Assembly: GCA_963728965.1 (NCBI GenBank)
Contig: CAVSMH010000007.1
Location: 186,001 to 250,000 of the forward strand
DNA length: 64,000 nt
Direction: 5' to 3'
From: DASQZT01 sp963728965
GTDB taxonomy: Bacteria; Acidobacteriota; Terriglobia; Bryobacterales; Bryobacteraceae
Shown: one piece after another, positions 17,482 through 25,978 of the stretch
Layout: each line of letters starts with the position of its first letter
How positions within the stretch are numbered: the first letter of the stretch is position 1
Position numbers and translations under genes: made by a program
The notes under the pieces: model-generated
Databases searched by the model: none
Seen by the model: the letters and a program-made list of their open reading frames with translations, nothing else
What the model was told of the DNA's origin: nothing

Positions 17482-18699
17482 TTACGAGAGGTAGTGAGTC
17501 GCCACATAATCGTTCAGGATGTCGATGAATTCGGCAACGATTCGGTCGCCTTTGAGGGTGGTTAAGAGCCGGCCGTCCACGTAGACGGGCGCTTTGGGTT
17601 CCTCGAAGGTGCCGGGCAGGGAGATTCCCAGGTTGGAGTGTTTGGATTCGCCGGGTCCGTTCACGACGCATCCCATCACCGCCACTTTCATGGCTTCGAC
17701 GCCGGGGTGACTGGGCTTCCATACCGGCATCTGGGTGCGCAAGTAAGTTTGTATCTGGTCGGCCATTTCCTGGAAGAAGGTGCTGGTGGTCCGCCCGCAG
17801 CCCGGGCAGGCGGTCACCTGAGGCGTAAAACTGCGAATGCCGAGCGATTGCAGAATCTGTTGCGAAACGATCACTTCTTCGGTGCGGTCGCCGTTGGGAG
17901 CGGGCGTGAGGGAGGTGCGAATGGTATCGCCGATGCCTTCGAGGAGGAGGGGAGCCAGGGCGGCGGTGGTGGCCACGATACCCTTGCTGCCCATGCCGGC
18001 TTCGGTGAGCCCGAGGTGCAGCGGATAGTCGCAGACGGCAGCCAGCGCGCGGTACACATCCAGCAGATCCTGGACGCCGCTGACCTTGGCGCTGAGGATG
18101 ATCCGGTTGTGCGGCAGTCCGTGGCGTTCGGCGGCGCGGGCCGATTCGATGGCGCTGGCCACGATGGCGTCGAGCGTGACGCCGCGTGCGTCCTTGGGTT
18201 CGGGCGCCCGCGAATTCTCGTCCATCATGCGGGTGAGCAGGGCGGAATCGAGCGAGCCCCAGTTCACGCCGATGCGCACCGGCTTGCCATTTTCGATGGC
18301 GACTTCGATCATGTCACGGAAATTGTCGTCGGTCTTGCGGCCGATGTTGGCGTTGCCGGGATTGATGCGGTATTTCGCCAGGGCGCGGGCGCACTCGGGA
18401 TACTTCTTGAGCAGGATGTGCCCGTTGTAGTGAAAGTCGCCGATAAGGGGGACGCGAACGCCGAAGCGGTCGAGGGTATCGGCGATGCGCGGCACGGCGG
18501 CGGCGGCCTGCTCGGTATTGACGGTGACGCGCACCAGCTCCGAGCCGGCGCGCGCCAGCGCCATGGTCTGGTTGACGGTGCCGGCAACATCGACCGTATC
18601 GGTATTAGTCATCGACTGCACGACGATGGGATGGTGGCCGCCGACCTTGACACCACCCACATCGACCACCACCGCCTGACGGCGGCTCGTAGCACCCAT
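17482..18699 (-). CDS. ispG: 4-hydroxy-3-methylbut-2-enyl-diphosphate synthase (IspG/GcpE)
   Basis: 405 residues from the ATG at 18699, which follows a GGAGGAGAGG ribosome binding site; the frame is open 11 codons further but without a site. IspG reduces methylerythritol cyclodiphosphate to HMBPP, the penultimate step of the MEP isoprenoid pathway. Seen: VQSMTNTDT, ADTLDRFGVRVPLIGDFHYNGH, NPGNAN, and the [4Fe-4S] site TACPGCGRTT near the end with MGCVVNGPGE supplying the third Cys. It is a standard-length bacterial enzyme. A repeated ACCGGTAG motif lies about 90-130 bases upstream. Confidence 0.97.
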   Translation of the reverse strand: MGATSRRQAVVVDVGGVKVGGHHPIVVQSMTNTDTVDVAGTVNQTMALARAGSELVRVTVNTEQAAAAVPRIADTLDRFGVRVPLIGDFHYNGHILLKKYPECARALAKYRINPGNANIGRKTDDNFRDMIEVAIENGKPVRIGVNWGSLDSALLTRMMDENSRAPEPKDARGVTLDAIVASAIESARAAERHGLPHNRIILSAKVSGVQDLLDVYRALAAVCDYPLHLGLTEAGMGSKGIVATTAALAPLLLEGIGDTIRTSLTPAPNGDRTEEVIVSQQILQSLGIRSFTPQVTACPGCGRTTSTFFQEMADQIQTYLRTQMPVWKPSHPGVEAMKVAVMGCVVNGPGESKHSNLGISLPGTFEEPKAPVYVDGRLLTTLKGDRIVAEFIDILNDYVATHYLS

Positions 18700-18789
18700 T
18701 CCTCTCCTCCGGTGAAATTTCAAGTTTATCAAGGGCGGAGGTTGGGGCGGGGAGGCGGGAACGGCCCCCGCATTTGGGGGCAGGCATAG

Positions 18790-18834
18790 ACCGGTAGTTC
18801 TATAGCGGCGCCAGTACCGGTAGGACTATACCGG
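18790..18834. promoter_or_regulatory. Two ACCGGTAG(N2)CTATA direct repeats upstream of ispG
   Basis: accggtagttctata (18790-18804) and accggtaggactata (18816-18830) are identical except for two central bases and lie 26 bases apart, about two and a half helical turns. Each half also has dyad symmetry: ATAGA/TCTAT around the first, CCGGTA/TACCGG around the second. They sit between divergent ispG and a small membrane protein gene, the expected place for an operator. I do not recognise the binding protein. Confidence 0.5.
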
Positions 18835-18903
18835 GATCTACTGAATAGCGGAGGATGGAGTTGCGGGGAAACCTGCTTCTTCGAATTAGCGAGAAACCAA
18901 CCT

Positions 18904-19047
18904 ATGAACCACATTCAGTCTGTCTGCACGGCTCTGTTTACGGGGGTGGAGTTGAACGGCACCGCAGTGATGTGGTTCGTCGTGATCTTCATGTGCGGAG
19001 GGGTGTGGTTCTCGCTGCGCCGGAGCTACACGCGGCGGCGGTCGTAA
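18904..19047 (+). CDS. Small single-pass membrane protein
   Basis: 47 residues. It has a short polar start, one clear transmembrane helix (TAVMWFVVIFMCGGVWFSL) and a basic tail (RRSYTRRRS) that fits a positive-inside rule. It is too short for family assignment. It lies downstream of the ACCGGTAG repeats on the opposite strand to ispG and ends 1 base before the convergent gene at 19049. Confidence 0.45.
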   Translation: MNHIQSVCTALFTGVELNGTAVMWFVVIFMCGGVWFSLRRSYTRRRS

Positions 19048-19048
19048 G

Positions 19049-19441
19049 TCAGGGGGCGGTGGCCTGGCGGGCGCGGGTGAACAGGTCGGCCAGGTCGGTG
19101 ATTACGGTGGGGTCGGCTTTGGCGAGTTCGGACATCACTTTATCGTGCGGCGCCTGGAGACCCTGGAGGGCGCTTTTGCGGGCCGGATCGGTGGCATGAT
19201 TGGCGGCTTCGCGGGCGCGCTCGAAGAATCGGCCGCTGCTATCGGCGGCGAGGCCGTAGTTTTTCTGGCTCGCATCGAGATACGCCTGGGCGGCGAGATC
19301 GCGCAACTCGGCGCCGGCGGCCTTCTGCTCCGCGGCGTGCAACTCGGTGTCCAGGTGGCGCGCCTTGACGTACTGCGGGATAAAGCCCAACAGAAAAGCC
19401 ACGACCAGCAGGACCCCTTCGATCACCAGCCGGTTTCTCAT
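19049..19441 (-). CDS. Membrane-anchored hypothetical protein
   Basis: 130 residues: one N-terminal membrane helix (LVIEGVLLVVAFLLGFIPQY), then a long helical, probably coiled-coil, domain (ELHAAEQKAAGAELRDLAAQA onward). This is likely an inner-membrane anchor with a periplasmic helical domain. Family unknown. The gene has no close co-directional neighbour. Confidence 0.6.
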   Translation of the reverse strand: MRNRLVIEGVLLVVAFLLGFIPQYVKARHLDTELHAAEQKAAGAELRDLAAQAYLDASQKNYGLAADSSGRFFERAREAANHATDPARKSALQGLQAPHDKVMSELAKADPTVITDLADLFTRARQATAP

Positions 19442-19498
19442 GTGAGCCTCCTCCTATAAGGTAGCCGAAACGGGTGCACGCTGTGCTACGGTTTCAGT

Positions 19499-20545
19499 GT
19501 GCGACGGACATGGTTGGCGGGATTGTGCCTGTTAGGCGCGGCCGCCGGTGCCGGGCGGAACTACTTCGCGCCGGGGGAGGTGTGGCTGGATACGGGGGGC
19601 GAGCCGATTCAGGCTCACGGCGGCGGCATTTTGCCAAAAGACGGCGTGTACTACTGGTACGGCGAGAACAAGAAGCTGGGCGGGTCGAACCGTGTGGGGA
19701 TCTCGTGCTACTCCTCGACCGACCTCTACAACTGGAAGAACGAAGGCGTGGTGCTGCCCAAGGACGCGATGCCCGAACAGTACCGCGATCGCGGGGTATG
19801 CGAACGGCCCAAAGTGCTGTTCAACCGCCGCACCAAGAAGTACGTGATGTGGGCGCACATGGACGGCAACGGGTACAAGCTGGCGGAGGCGGGGATCGCG
19901 GAGGCGGACCAGCCCACCGGACCGTTCCGCTTCGTGCGTAGTTTCCGGCCGATCCGGTACGAGGCAGGGGAGGACCTGGAATGCTGCAACCAGAAGGAAC
20001 TGGGAGGCACGTTCCGCGATATGAACCTGTTTCAGGATGACGATGGCCAGGCGTACGTCTTCTATGCATCGGAATCGAACTACACGATGTACGTGAGCCG
20101 GCTGAATGCGAAGTTCACGGGGATCGAGGAGCCGGTAGTGAAGGGTAAGACGTGGGACCGCATCCTGGTGCGGCAGCAGAGGGAGGCGCCGGCGCCGTTC
20201 AAGTACCACGGAACCTACTACCTGTTCAGCTCGGGCTGCACGGGATGGGCGCCCAACCAGGCGACGATTTCGAAGGCGTCGCACATTCTGGGGCCGTGGA
20301 CGACGACCGAGGGAAACCCGATGGTGGGACCGGATGCCGAAAAGACGTTCCTGTCGCAGAGCACCTTCGTGCTGGCGGCACCGGGGAAGCAGGCGGGCGC
20401 GTTCATCGTGATGCTGGACCGCTGGAACCCGCGACAACTGGGCGATTCGCGATACGTGTGGCTGCCGCTGATGATGGACGACGGCGACCGCGTCGAGGTG
20501 AAATGGCGCGACCGCTGGGACCTGTCGGCGTTGGCGAAGCGGTAG
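19499..20545 (+). CDS. GH43-like five-bladed beta-propeller glycoside hydrolase
   Basis: 348 residues with a short signal peptide (GTG start, LAGLCLLGAAAGAG). The mature protein shows repeated propeller blades with the family features: QAHGGGILPKDGVYYWYGEN, CYSSTDLYNWKNEG, ERPKVLFNRRTKKYVMW, FRDMNLFQDDDGQAYVFYAS and PFKYHGTYYLFSSG. Such proteins hydrolyse arabinan, xylan or galactan side chains; the exact substrate is unknown. Exported, so it acts in the periplasm or outside. The gene stands alone and fits the plant-polymer lifestyle of soil acidobacteria. Confidence 0.82.
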   Translation: MRRTWLAGLCLLGAAAGAGRNYFAPGEVWLDTGGEPIQAHGGGILPKDGVYYWYGENKKLGGSNRVGISCYSSTDLYNWKNEGVVLPKDAMPEQYRDRGVCERPKVLFNRRTKKYVMWAHMDGNGYKLAEAGIAEADQPTGPFRFVRSFRPIRYEAGEDLECCNQKELGGTFRDMNLFQDDDGQAYVFYASESNYTMYVSRLNAKFTGIEEPVVKGKTWDRILVRQQREAPAPFKYHGTYYLFSSGCTGWAPNQATISKASHILGPWTTTEGNPMVGPDAEKTFLSQSTFVLAAPGKQAGAFIVMLDRWNPRQLGDSRYVWLPLMMDDGDRVEVKWRDRWDLSALAKR

Positions 20546-20550
20546 AACCC

Positions 20551-20634
20551 GGCCGCGCAGATCTGCGCGGAATTTCCGGTTCGTTTTGTTCCAACCATTG
20601 CACTTACGCAACGGCGGCCGCGCAGATCTGCGCG
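20551..20634. repeat. Pair of identical palindromic repeats (GGCCGCGCAGATCTGCGCG)
   Basis: The same 19-mer occurs at 20551-20569 and 20616-20634, 65 bases apart, in the gap between convergent genes. Each contains the perfect 16-base palindrome CGCGCAGATCTGCGCG. This could be two factor-independent transcription terminators (one per convergent gene, though no T-runs) or copies of a dispersed extragenic palindrome. Confidence 0.6.
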
Positions 20635-20806
20635 AGCGGCCCGGGCTTCGGGAGCCGGAAGAGGACGCGCGGCGCCTACCCTATTTATAAGTATCGCGCG
20701 CGGGGCGCCGGGGAGCGGCCCACGGCAGCGCGGAAAATGCCGGTAAGCCACTGAAAGGGAAGGGCGCGAAAAAAGTGGCGGCGGGTGTGACCGGGGCGGG
20801 GGAGGG

Positions 20807-23620
20807 CTACCAGCTGAAGCGCAGTTGCAGATCGATCTTACGGTTGTAGGTACCGGCGCCACCGCCATGCATCATGACGATGAGGCCGCCGAGTCCGCGG
20901 TACTGGCCGAAGTAGGGCGAGGAGAGATCGCCGTTGGGGGGCGCGAAGTTGGCGCGGTTCAGCGCGTTCATAGTGGAGGCGCTGAGCGTGAGGTTGTAGC
21001 GGCGCGTGCGGAGGGGATCGAACATGCCGGGCGGCGGACCTTCGCCGCGCATGCCGCCCGCGTGGGGAGCGCCGGTGACGGAGGAGGGCGCCGGCGCGCC
21101 ATCCGGACCGAACGCCCAGGTACGTGCGAGGCGCAGGGCGAGGTTGAGGGCGGCGGGGCCGCGGCCGTAGTTGCGCGGAATGGACGGGCCGGCCGGAGCG
21201 AGATCGAAGCAGCCGAAGCCGGCGGCGAAGACCAGCATTTCTCCGGTGCACGCCGTTGCAGCGAGGGGGAGGAGGGCGGGACGCGCGGCGGGAAATCCGC
21301 TGGCGGCGGGGTCGAGGCCGGTGGTGATGTTGTAGGGCTGTCCGCTGTTGGCGACCAAAAAGGGGCTCAGGCTGAATCTCCAGGGCAGGGGAGCGGTAGC
21401 GCCGAGGACCAGTTTATGGCGGACATCGGCGTAGGTGGAGGGTCCCCATTCGGCGCGCAGGTTATACGGATCGGCGGGCAGCGATTCGTTGTTATCCATG
21501 CCGGAGGAGAGCGCATAGAAGCCGAACAGGAGCAGGCGGCGGGCGTTGACATTGGCATTGACGACCACCTGATTCTGGCGGCTGAGCCCGGCGGATTCGG
21601 AGAGCAGGCGAAGGGAGCGGTCGCCGAACGGGTAGGCGCGCTGGATGGGCGCATTGATATTGCGCACATTCAAGAGATGGACACCGCGGCTGTGGATCCA
21701 GGTGACCGCGAGGCGGGAAGTGGGGGTGAGCTGGCGTTCGAGAGAGACGCTGGCCTGATAGAGGCGCGGGGACGCGATGGCGGCGGCGACCGGGCGGAGC
21801 TGTTGGGGCTGGCGGCCGGAGGCGAGCGCGGCGGCGGGCGGGACATCCGGAAAAAAAGGCGGGTCGAGGAGGAGGTAGGACTGCTGGGCGACGCCATCGT
21901 AACGCCGGCGGTTGAGGGTGAGGGTAAGGGGGAGGCGATCGAAGAAGGTGCCGAAGCCGGCGCGCAGCACGGTTTTGGCGGGCCGGCCGCGGCGGGCATC
22001 GATGCCCCAGGCGAGGCCGAGTCGCGGCGCCCAATCGGAGAGGCCGCCGAGGTTGGTCTGGGCTTCGTAGCGGAGGCCGATGCCGAGGGTGAGGTTAGGG
22101 CGGAGGCGCCAATCGTCGTTGGCAAAAGCCCCGGCATCGAACTGGGTGACGCGGGCTTCGGGCGTGCCGGCGCTCAGGCTGAACTGCGAAGGGCCGGCGC
22201 CGAGTTGGACGATCTGGCCGCCCGAGTAGCCCTGACGAAGGAGCGCGAGCGTTTGCTGGTAGCGAGCCAGCGTGAAGAACGTGAAGGTTCCGGAGAAATT
22301 GGCAACGGAGGTATCGACGAGCAGCGACTGGCGCAGCCGCGAGCCCCATTTCAGGGTATGGCGGCCCGCGATGAAGGTGGAGGTATTGGCGAGTTCCCAG
22401 TTGCGATTGCGATTTGCGGAATTGCCGTTGGTGGGCCCACCGCCGAAGAAGGCGCCTTGCACGTTGAGGCCGGGCGCGGCGGCGTTGGCGGTGTCGGCGA
22501 GGGCCGAGCGGCGAAACTGAAAGCGGGTTTCGTTGATGGCGCGCGGGCCGGCCACGGCCGTTTCGGTGATCTGGAAGAGGTGTTCGGACTGCCGCTCGCG
22601 GTAGGCGCGGGAGGGCAGGTTGAAATCGCCGGCGCCCTGATTATCGAGGCCGATGCGCAGGTGCTGATAACGGATGGCGAGAGTGTTTTTCGGACGGATG
22701 GCATAGTCGAGGCGGGGGCTGACGGTGGTGCGGGACATCGGCGCGGCGAGCGCCTGGTTGAGGGTGACAGGGGTCAGGCCGGCGTTTAAGACGGTGGCCA
22801 GGATGAGGGCATTCTCATCGATCTGGCGATGCTCGAGGCCGAGGGTGAACGAGGCGCGATTCTTCTTGAGGGGGCCGCCGAGATCGAGGCCGTAGAGTTG
22901 AGCGCGATAGGGCGGACGGGCGGACTGGGCGAGGAGCGGATTGCGGGAGTTGAGGAATTCGCCGTTGTACTGGGCGAAGGCCTGGCCGTGGAGGGAGTCG
23001 CTGCCGGGCCTGGTGAAGATTTCGATGCGGGCGAAGCCGGGCTGGTCGTACTCCGCCGAGAACGGGTTGGCATTGACACGGACCTCGCGGATGGCGGATT
23101 TCGGCGGGAGATTGACGGCGTTGAAGCCGTCGATGAACATCTGGCCCCCGTTGGGTCCGGGGGCCGGACCGGCGAGAGCCTGCAACTGGAGAGCGAGCTC
23201 ATCGGGGTCGTCGGAGAGCGCGGCGATCTGTGGTTCGCCGAGGGTGAGGGCGCTGCCGTTGGATTCGGGCGCGGTGCCGATGCGGCCGAGCACATCTTCG
23301 ACGATCACGATCTGCGACTCGGATTGGATGGCGAGTTGGGCGTTGAGCACCATGGGGCGAACGAGGACCAGGTTTTTGCGCTGGGCGGCGGCGAAGCCGC
23401 GGGCGGTGATGCGGACGTGGTATTTGCCGGGTGGGAGCGAGGGGACGGCGAACTGGCCGGTGTCGCCGGTTTTGGTATGGCGCTCGGCGCCGGCTCCGCG
23501 CAGTTGAACGAGGGCGCCGGGGATGGAGGCGCCGGAGGGGTCGGTGACGGTGCCGCGGAGCGAGACTTGAGCTTCGGCGGGCAGGGAGAGCAGGAGCAGG
23601 GCGAGCAGCGGGCGGGTCAT
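20807..23620 (-). CDS. TonB-dependent-receptor-like outer membrane protein with carboxypeptidase-regulatory domain
   Basis: 937 residues. A signal peptide (LLALLLLSLPAEAQ) is followed by a carboxypeptidase-regulatory-like beta sandwich (about 20-105: LRGTVTDPSGASIPGALVQL, TGQFAVPSLPPGKYHV). A plug-like region comes next, then a long beta-barrel with many aromatic strands and a terminal Trp (LRFSW), as needed for insertion by the Bam complex. No obvious TonB box is visible. These Oar-like proteins are very numerous in Acidobacteriota and take up or bind large polymers. Its stop overlaps nothing downstream; the DUF5666-like gene overlaps its start by 4 bases. Confidence 0.85.
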   Translation of the reverse strand: MTRPLLALLLLSLPAEAQVSLRGTVTDPSGASIPGALVQLRGAGAERHTKTGDTGQFAVPSLPPGKYHVRITARGFAAAQRKNLVLVRPMVLNAQLAIQSESQIVIVEDVLGRIGTAPESNGSALTLGEPQIAALSDDPDELALQLQALAGPAPGPNGGQMFIDGFNAVNLPPKSAIREVRVNANPFSAEYDQPGFARIEIFTRPGSDSLHGQAFAQYNGEFLNSRNPLLAQSARPPYRAQLYGLDLGGPLKKNRASFTLGLEHRQIDENALILATVLNAGLTPVTLNQALAAPMSRTTVSPRLDYAIRPKNTLAIRYQHLRIGLDNQGAGDFNLPSRAYRERQSEHLFQITETAVAGPRAINETRFQFRRSALADTANAAAPGLNVQGAFFGGGPTNGNSANRNRNWELANTSTFIAGRHTLKWGSRLRQSLLVDTSVANFSGTFTFFTLARYQQTLALLRQGYSGGQIVQLGAGPSQFSLSAGTPEARVTQFDAGAFANDDWRLRPNLTLGIGLRYEAQTNLGGLSDWAPRLGLAWGIDARRGRPAKTVLRAGFGTFFDRLPLTLTLNRRRYDGVAQQSYLLLDPPFFPDVPPAAALASGRQPQQLRPVAAAIASPRLYQASVSLERQLTPTSRLAVTWIHSRGVHLLNVRNINAPIQRAYPFGDRSLRLLSESAGLSRQNQVVVNANVNARRLLLFGFYALSSGMDNNESLPADPYNLRAEWGPSTYADVRHKLVLGATAPLPWRFSLSPFLVANSGQPYNITTGLDPAASGFPAARPALLPLAATACTGEMLVFAAGFGCFDLAPAGPSIPRNYGRGPAALNLALRLARTWAFGPDGAPAPSSVTGAPHAGGMRGEGPPPGMFDPLRTRRYNLTLSASTMNALNRANFAPPNGDLSSPYFGQYRGLGGLIVMMHGGGAGTYNRKIDLQLRFSW

Positions 23621-24705
23621 GGGACGATGGCGGGGAGGGTGACGCCGGTGGGGCCGTTGAGGACGCCGCCGTGCATGCGGCTGATGGCTTCGATGGGGTT
23701 CGCGGCATCGCCGCCGTGCATAGTGGCGATTTGGATGAGGCCATCGGCGTTCGCCAGGAGGGTGATGGCGGTGATCTCACCGGGGGTTTGTCCGCGGGTG
23801 CTGGTGACGATGATGGTGGAGCCGACTTTCAAATCGTCCAGGGAAGCGGGGGGCAGGCGCTCGATGATGCGGGCGATTTCGGTGCGCGGGTCGGCGGCGG
23901 GCTGGTGGGCGGGGGCCGACATCATGGCGCGGAAGGCTTGGTGCAGGTCCGGCAGCATTTTCAGGCGGGAATCGGCGGTGAGGCGGATGGTGACAGGCTG
24001 TTTGGCGGCCAGGTCCTGGATTTCGATTTCGCCGGCCTGGCGGCGGATGGCGGTGATGGCGCCGATTTTGGTGAGGAACGTGCCGAAGACGATTTCGGCG
24101 GCGGCGAGCGAGGTTCCGGTTTCGTTTTTGACGCCGCGGGCCTGGAGCTGATCGCCTACGGCGATGTCGGAGAGTGAGCTGGGGCGGGCATCGGCGAAGT
24201 TGACGGAATCGGGGGCGTAGCGGCGGATGAGGGTTTTGGGGGTGACGGCGATGGTGATGGTGTGCGGGCCTTGCGGGGTGGGCTGGTCGAGCGTGATCTG
24301 GCCGGTGCCGGTGGAGGCCACGAGTCCGGAGACGCCGTGCGCCTGCCAATCCTGGCGGACGGCCTGGTTCCGGCGGGCGATCTCGGTGGAGGAGACGACG
24401 ACGATGCGGCGGGCGTCGTCGAGGCCGGAGACGAAGGATACCAGGACGCGGTCGCCGGGGGCGATATCGGTGAGGGAGGCGGGCTGGGCGTGGTCGAGCG
24501 TGCGGTCGCCGGGCGGCACGCGGAGCACCTGGGTTTCGGGGCCGAATTTGAGAAACACGGGTGCGCCGTGGTCGGGCTGAACGCCGATTTCGAGGGTTGG
24601 GATTTGGAAGCCGGTGACCGTGCCGAGGACCGGCTGGGAGGGCGCGGACTGCGCCCCCAGTACGGCGACGGACAGCAGGCAGACGGCGGCGATGCGGAGT
24701 TTCAT
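23617..24705 (-). CDS. Exported protein with repeated DUF5666-like domains
   Basis: 362 residues with a signal peptide (MKLRIAAVCLLSVAVLGAQS). It contains repeated OB-like small barrels: phrases SLTDIAPGDRVLV, SLSDIAVGDQLQARG and SLDDLKVGSTIIV recur at about 110-residue intervals, as in DUF5666 tandem proteins. Likely periplasmic or cell-surface; function unknown. It is coupled by 4-base overlaps to the exported gene upstream and the TonB-type receptor downstream, so the three genes form one operon, presumably handling one extracellular substrate. Confidence 0.75.
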   Translation of the reverse strand: MKLRIAAVCLLSVAVLGAQSAPSQPVLGTVTGFQIPTLEIGVQPDHGAPVFLKFGPETQVLRVPPGDRTLDHAQPASLTDIAPGDRVLVSFVSGLDDARRIVVVSSTEIARRNQAVRQDWQAHGVSGLVASTGTGQITLDQPTPQGPHTITIAVTPKTLIRRYAPDSVNFADARPSSLSDIAVGDQLQARGVKNETGTSLAAAEIVFGTFLTKIGAITAIRRQAGEIEIQDLAAKQPVTIRLTADSRLKMLPDLHQAFRAMMSAPAHQPAADPRTEIARIIERLPPASLDDLKVGSTIIVTSTRGQTPGEITAITLLANADGLIQIATMHGGDAANPIEAISRMHGGVLNGPTGVTLPAIVP

Positions 24706-25070
24706 ATGGTATCGGTCCGTTCGCGGGTAGCGGTCCAACTGCCGCTGTGAGGCTCGAAGGTGCCGCTCATCTTGTTGCCATCGATGGTGCCGCTGAAGGT
24801 CAGGGTCACCTGTTGTTCCTTCATTTCGAGGGTGAAGGAAACGGTCTTGCCTTCGACTTTGCCGGCGACCTGCATGGAACCGAACATCTGGGCATCGTAG
24901 GTGCCGGAGAATGTGGCGCCATCCTGCTTGAGCTGCATGGGTCCTTGAATCGGGCCGTGGGGCGATTGCACGGTCATCTGCCAGGTGCCGGCGATGGCGG
25001 GGGTATCGGCGGAGAGGCACGGGGCGGCGCACACGGCGGCGACGAACATCAACGAAAACAGCGTCTTCAT
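24702..25070 (-). CDS. Small exported beta-barrel-like protein
   Basis: 122 residues. Signal peptide MKTLFSLMFVAAVCAAPCLSA, then an all-beta domain with alternating strand phrases (GTWQMTVQSPHG, ATFSGTYDAQMFG, GKVEGKTVSFTLEM, LTFSGTIDGNKMSGTF). It looks like a lipocalin- or calycin-like small barrel. Family name unknown to me. First gene of the three-gene operon with the DUF5666-like and TonB-type proteins. Confidence 0.65.
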   Translation of the reverse strand: MKTLFSLMFVAAVCAAPCLSADTPAIAGTWQMTVQSPHGPIQGPMQLKQDGATFSGTYDAQMFGSMQVAGKVEGKTVSFTLEMKEQQVTLTFSGTIDGNKMSGTFEPHSGSWTATRERTDTI

Positions 25071-25228
25071 GGATCCCTCCTATTGGGAAAGCCTCCCGTT
25101 CGCTGGGGAGCGGAGAAGCGTTTCACTAGCTTTGACGGTAAAGCGAAAGAAGGAAGGAGCTCAACGGAAAACGAACGAACGCGGCGTGCGCCGGATGAGC
25201 GCGGAATTGGGGGAGGCGAGCGAACCGG

Positions 25229-25978
25229 TCAGAGGCCGGGGATGCGTTGGCGGAGCGAACGAGCCTGGCGTTCGCTGACGACGATGCCGGTGGCGGCGGC
25301 ATCGGCCATGACCAGCAGGAAGCCGCTTTTGAAATACGGCCGGATTTCCTTGATGTGGGCGAGGTTCACGAGGACTTCGCGGCGGGCGCGGAAGAAGTCT
25401 TCGGCGGGGAGGGCGGTTTCGAGCTCGGCGAGCTGGTGATTCACCCAAAAGGTATCGGCGGCGGTGTGGGCCTTGACGATGCCGTCTTCGACCTGAAACC
25501 AGAAGATCTGGGTGGGGGGGGTGAGGACGAGACGGTCGCGCTTGCGGCAGACGATCTGGCGGAGGGTCTTGGGAGTTTCGCGGGCGGCGCGGAGGATGCG
25601 CTCGCGCTCGCGGGCGGGGTCGGCGAGCTTGCCGGCGCGGTCGACGGCCTGGGCGAGGCGCTCGGGCTCTACCGGTTTGAGGAGGTAGGCGAGGGCGTTG
25701 GCGTCGAAGGCGGCGAGGGCGTGCTGGTCGTACCCGGTGACGAAGATGACGAGGGGGAGGGCGAGACCGGGGGGGAGCGCTTGCAGCACCTGAAAGCCGG
25801 TGAGGCCGGGCAATTCGATATCGAGGAAGAGAAGATCGGGGCGGAGGGCTTCGACCTTCTGAACGGCTTCGATGCCGTCGCAGGCTTCATCGATGACGAC
25901 GATTTGGGGATGGGCGGTGAGGAGGCGGCGCAGGCGGGAGCGGGCGGATTCCTCGTCATCGACGATGAGACATCTCAT
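25229..25978 (-). CDS. LytTR-family response regulator
   Basis: 249 residues. Receiver domain at 1-118 with acidic pair D7-D8, phosphoacceptor D53 in LLFLDIELPG and Lys in LLKPVE; LytTR DNA-binding domain at about 145-249 (RKRDRLVLTPPTQIFWFQVE, WVNHQLAELETALP, FFRARREVLVNLAHI). It binds DNA after phosphorylation by its partner kinase. It overlaps the upstream histidine kinase gene by 4 bases (ATGA), giving a two-component pair. Target genes are not visible. Confidence 0.95.
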   Translation of the reverse strand: MRCLIVDDEESARSRLRRLLTAHPQIVVIDEACDGIEAVQKVEALRPDLLFLDIELPGLTGFQVLQALPPGLALPLVIFVTGYDQHALAAFDANALAYLLKPVEPERLAQAVDRAGKLADPARERERILRAARETPKTLRQIVCRKRDRLVLTPPTQIFWFQVEDGIVKAHTAADTFWVNHQLAELETALPAEDFFRARREVLVNLAHIKEIRPYFKSGFLLVMADAAATGIVVSERQARSLRQRIPGL

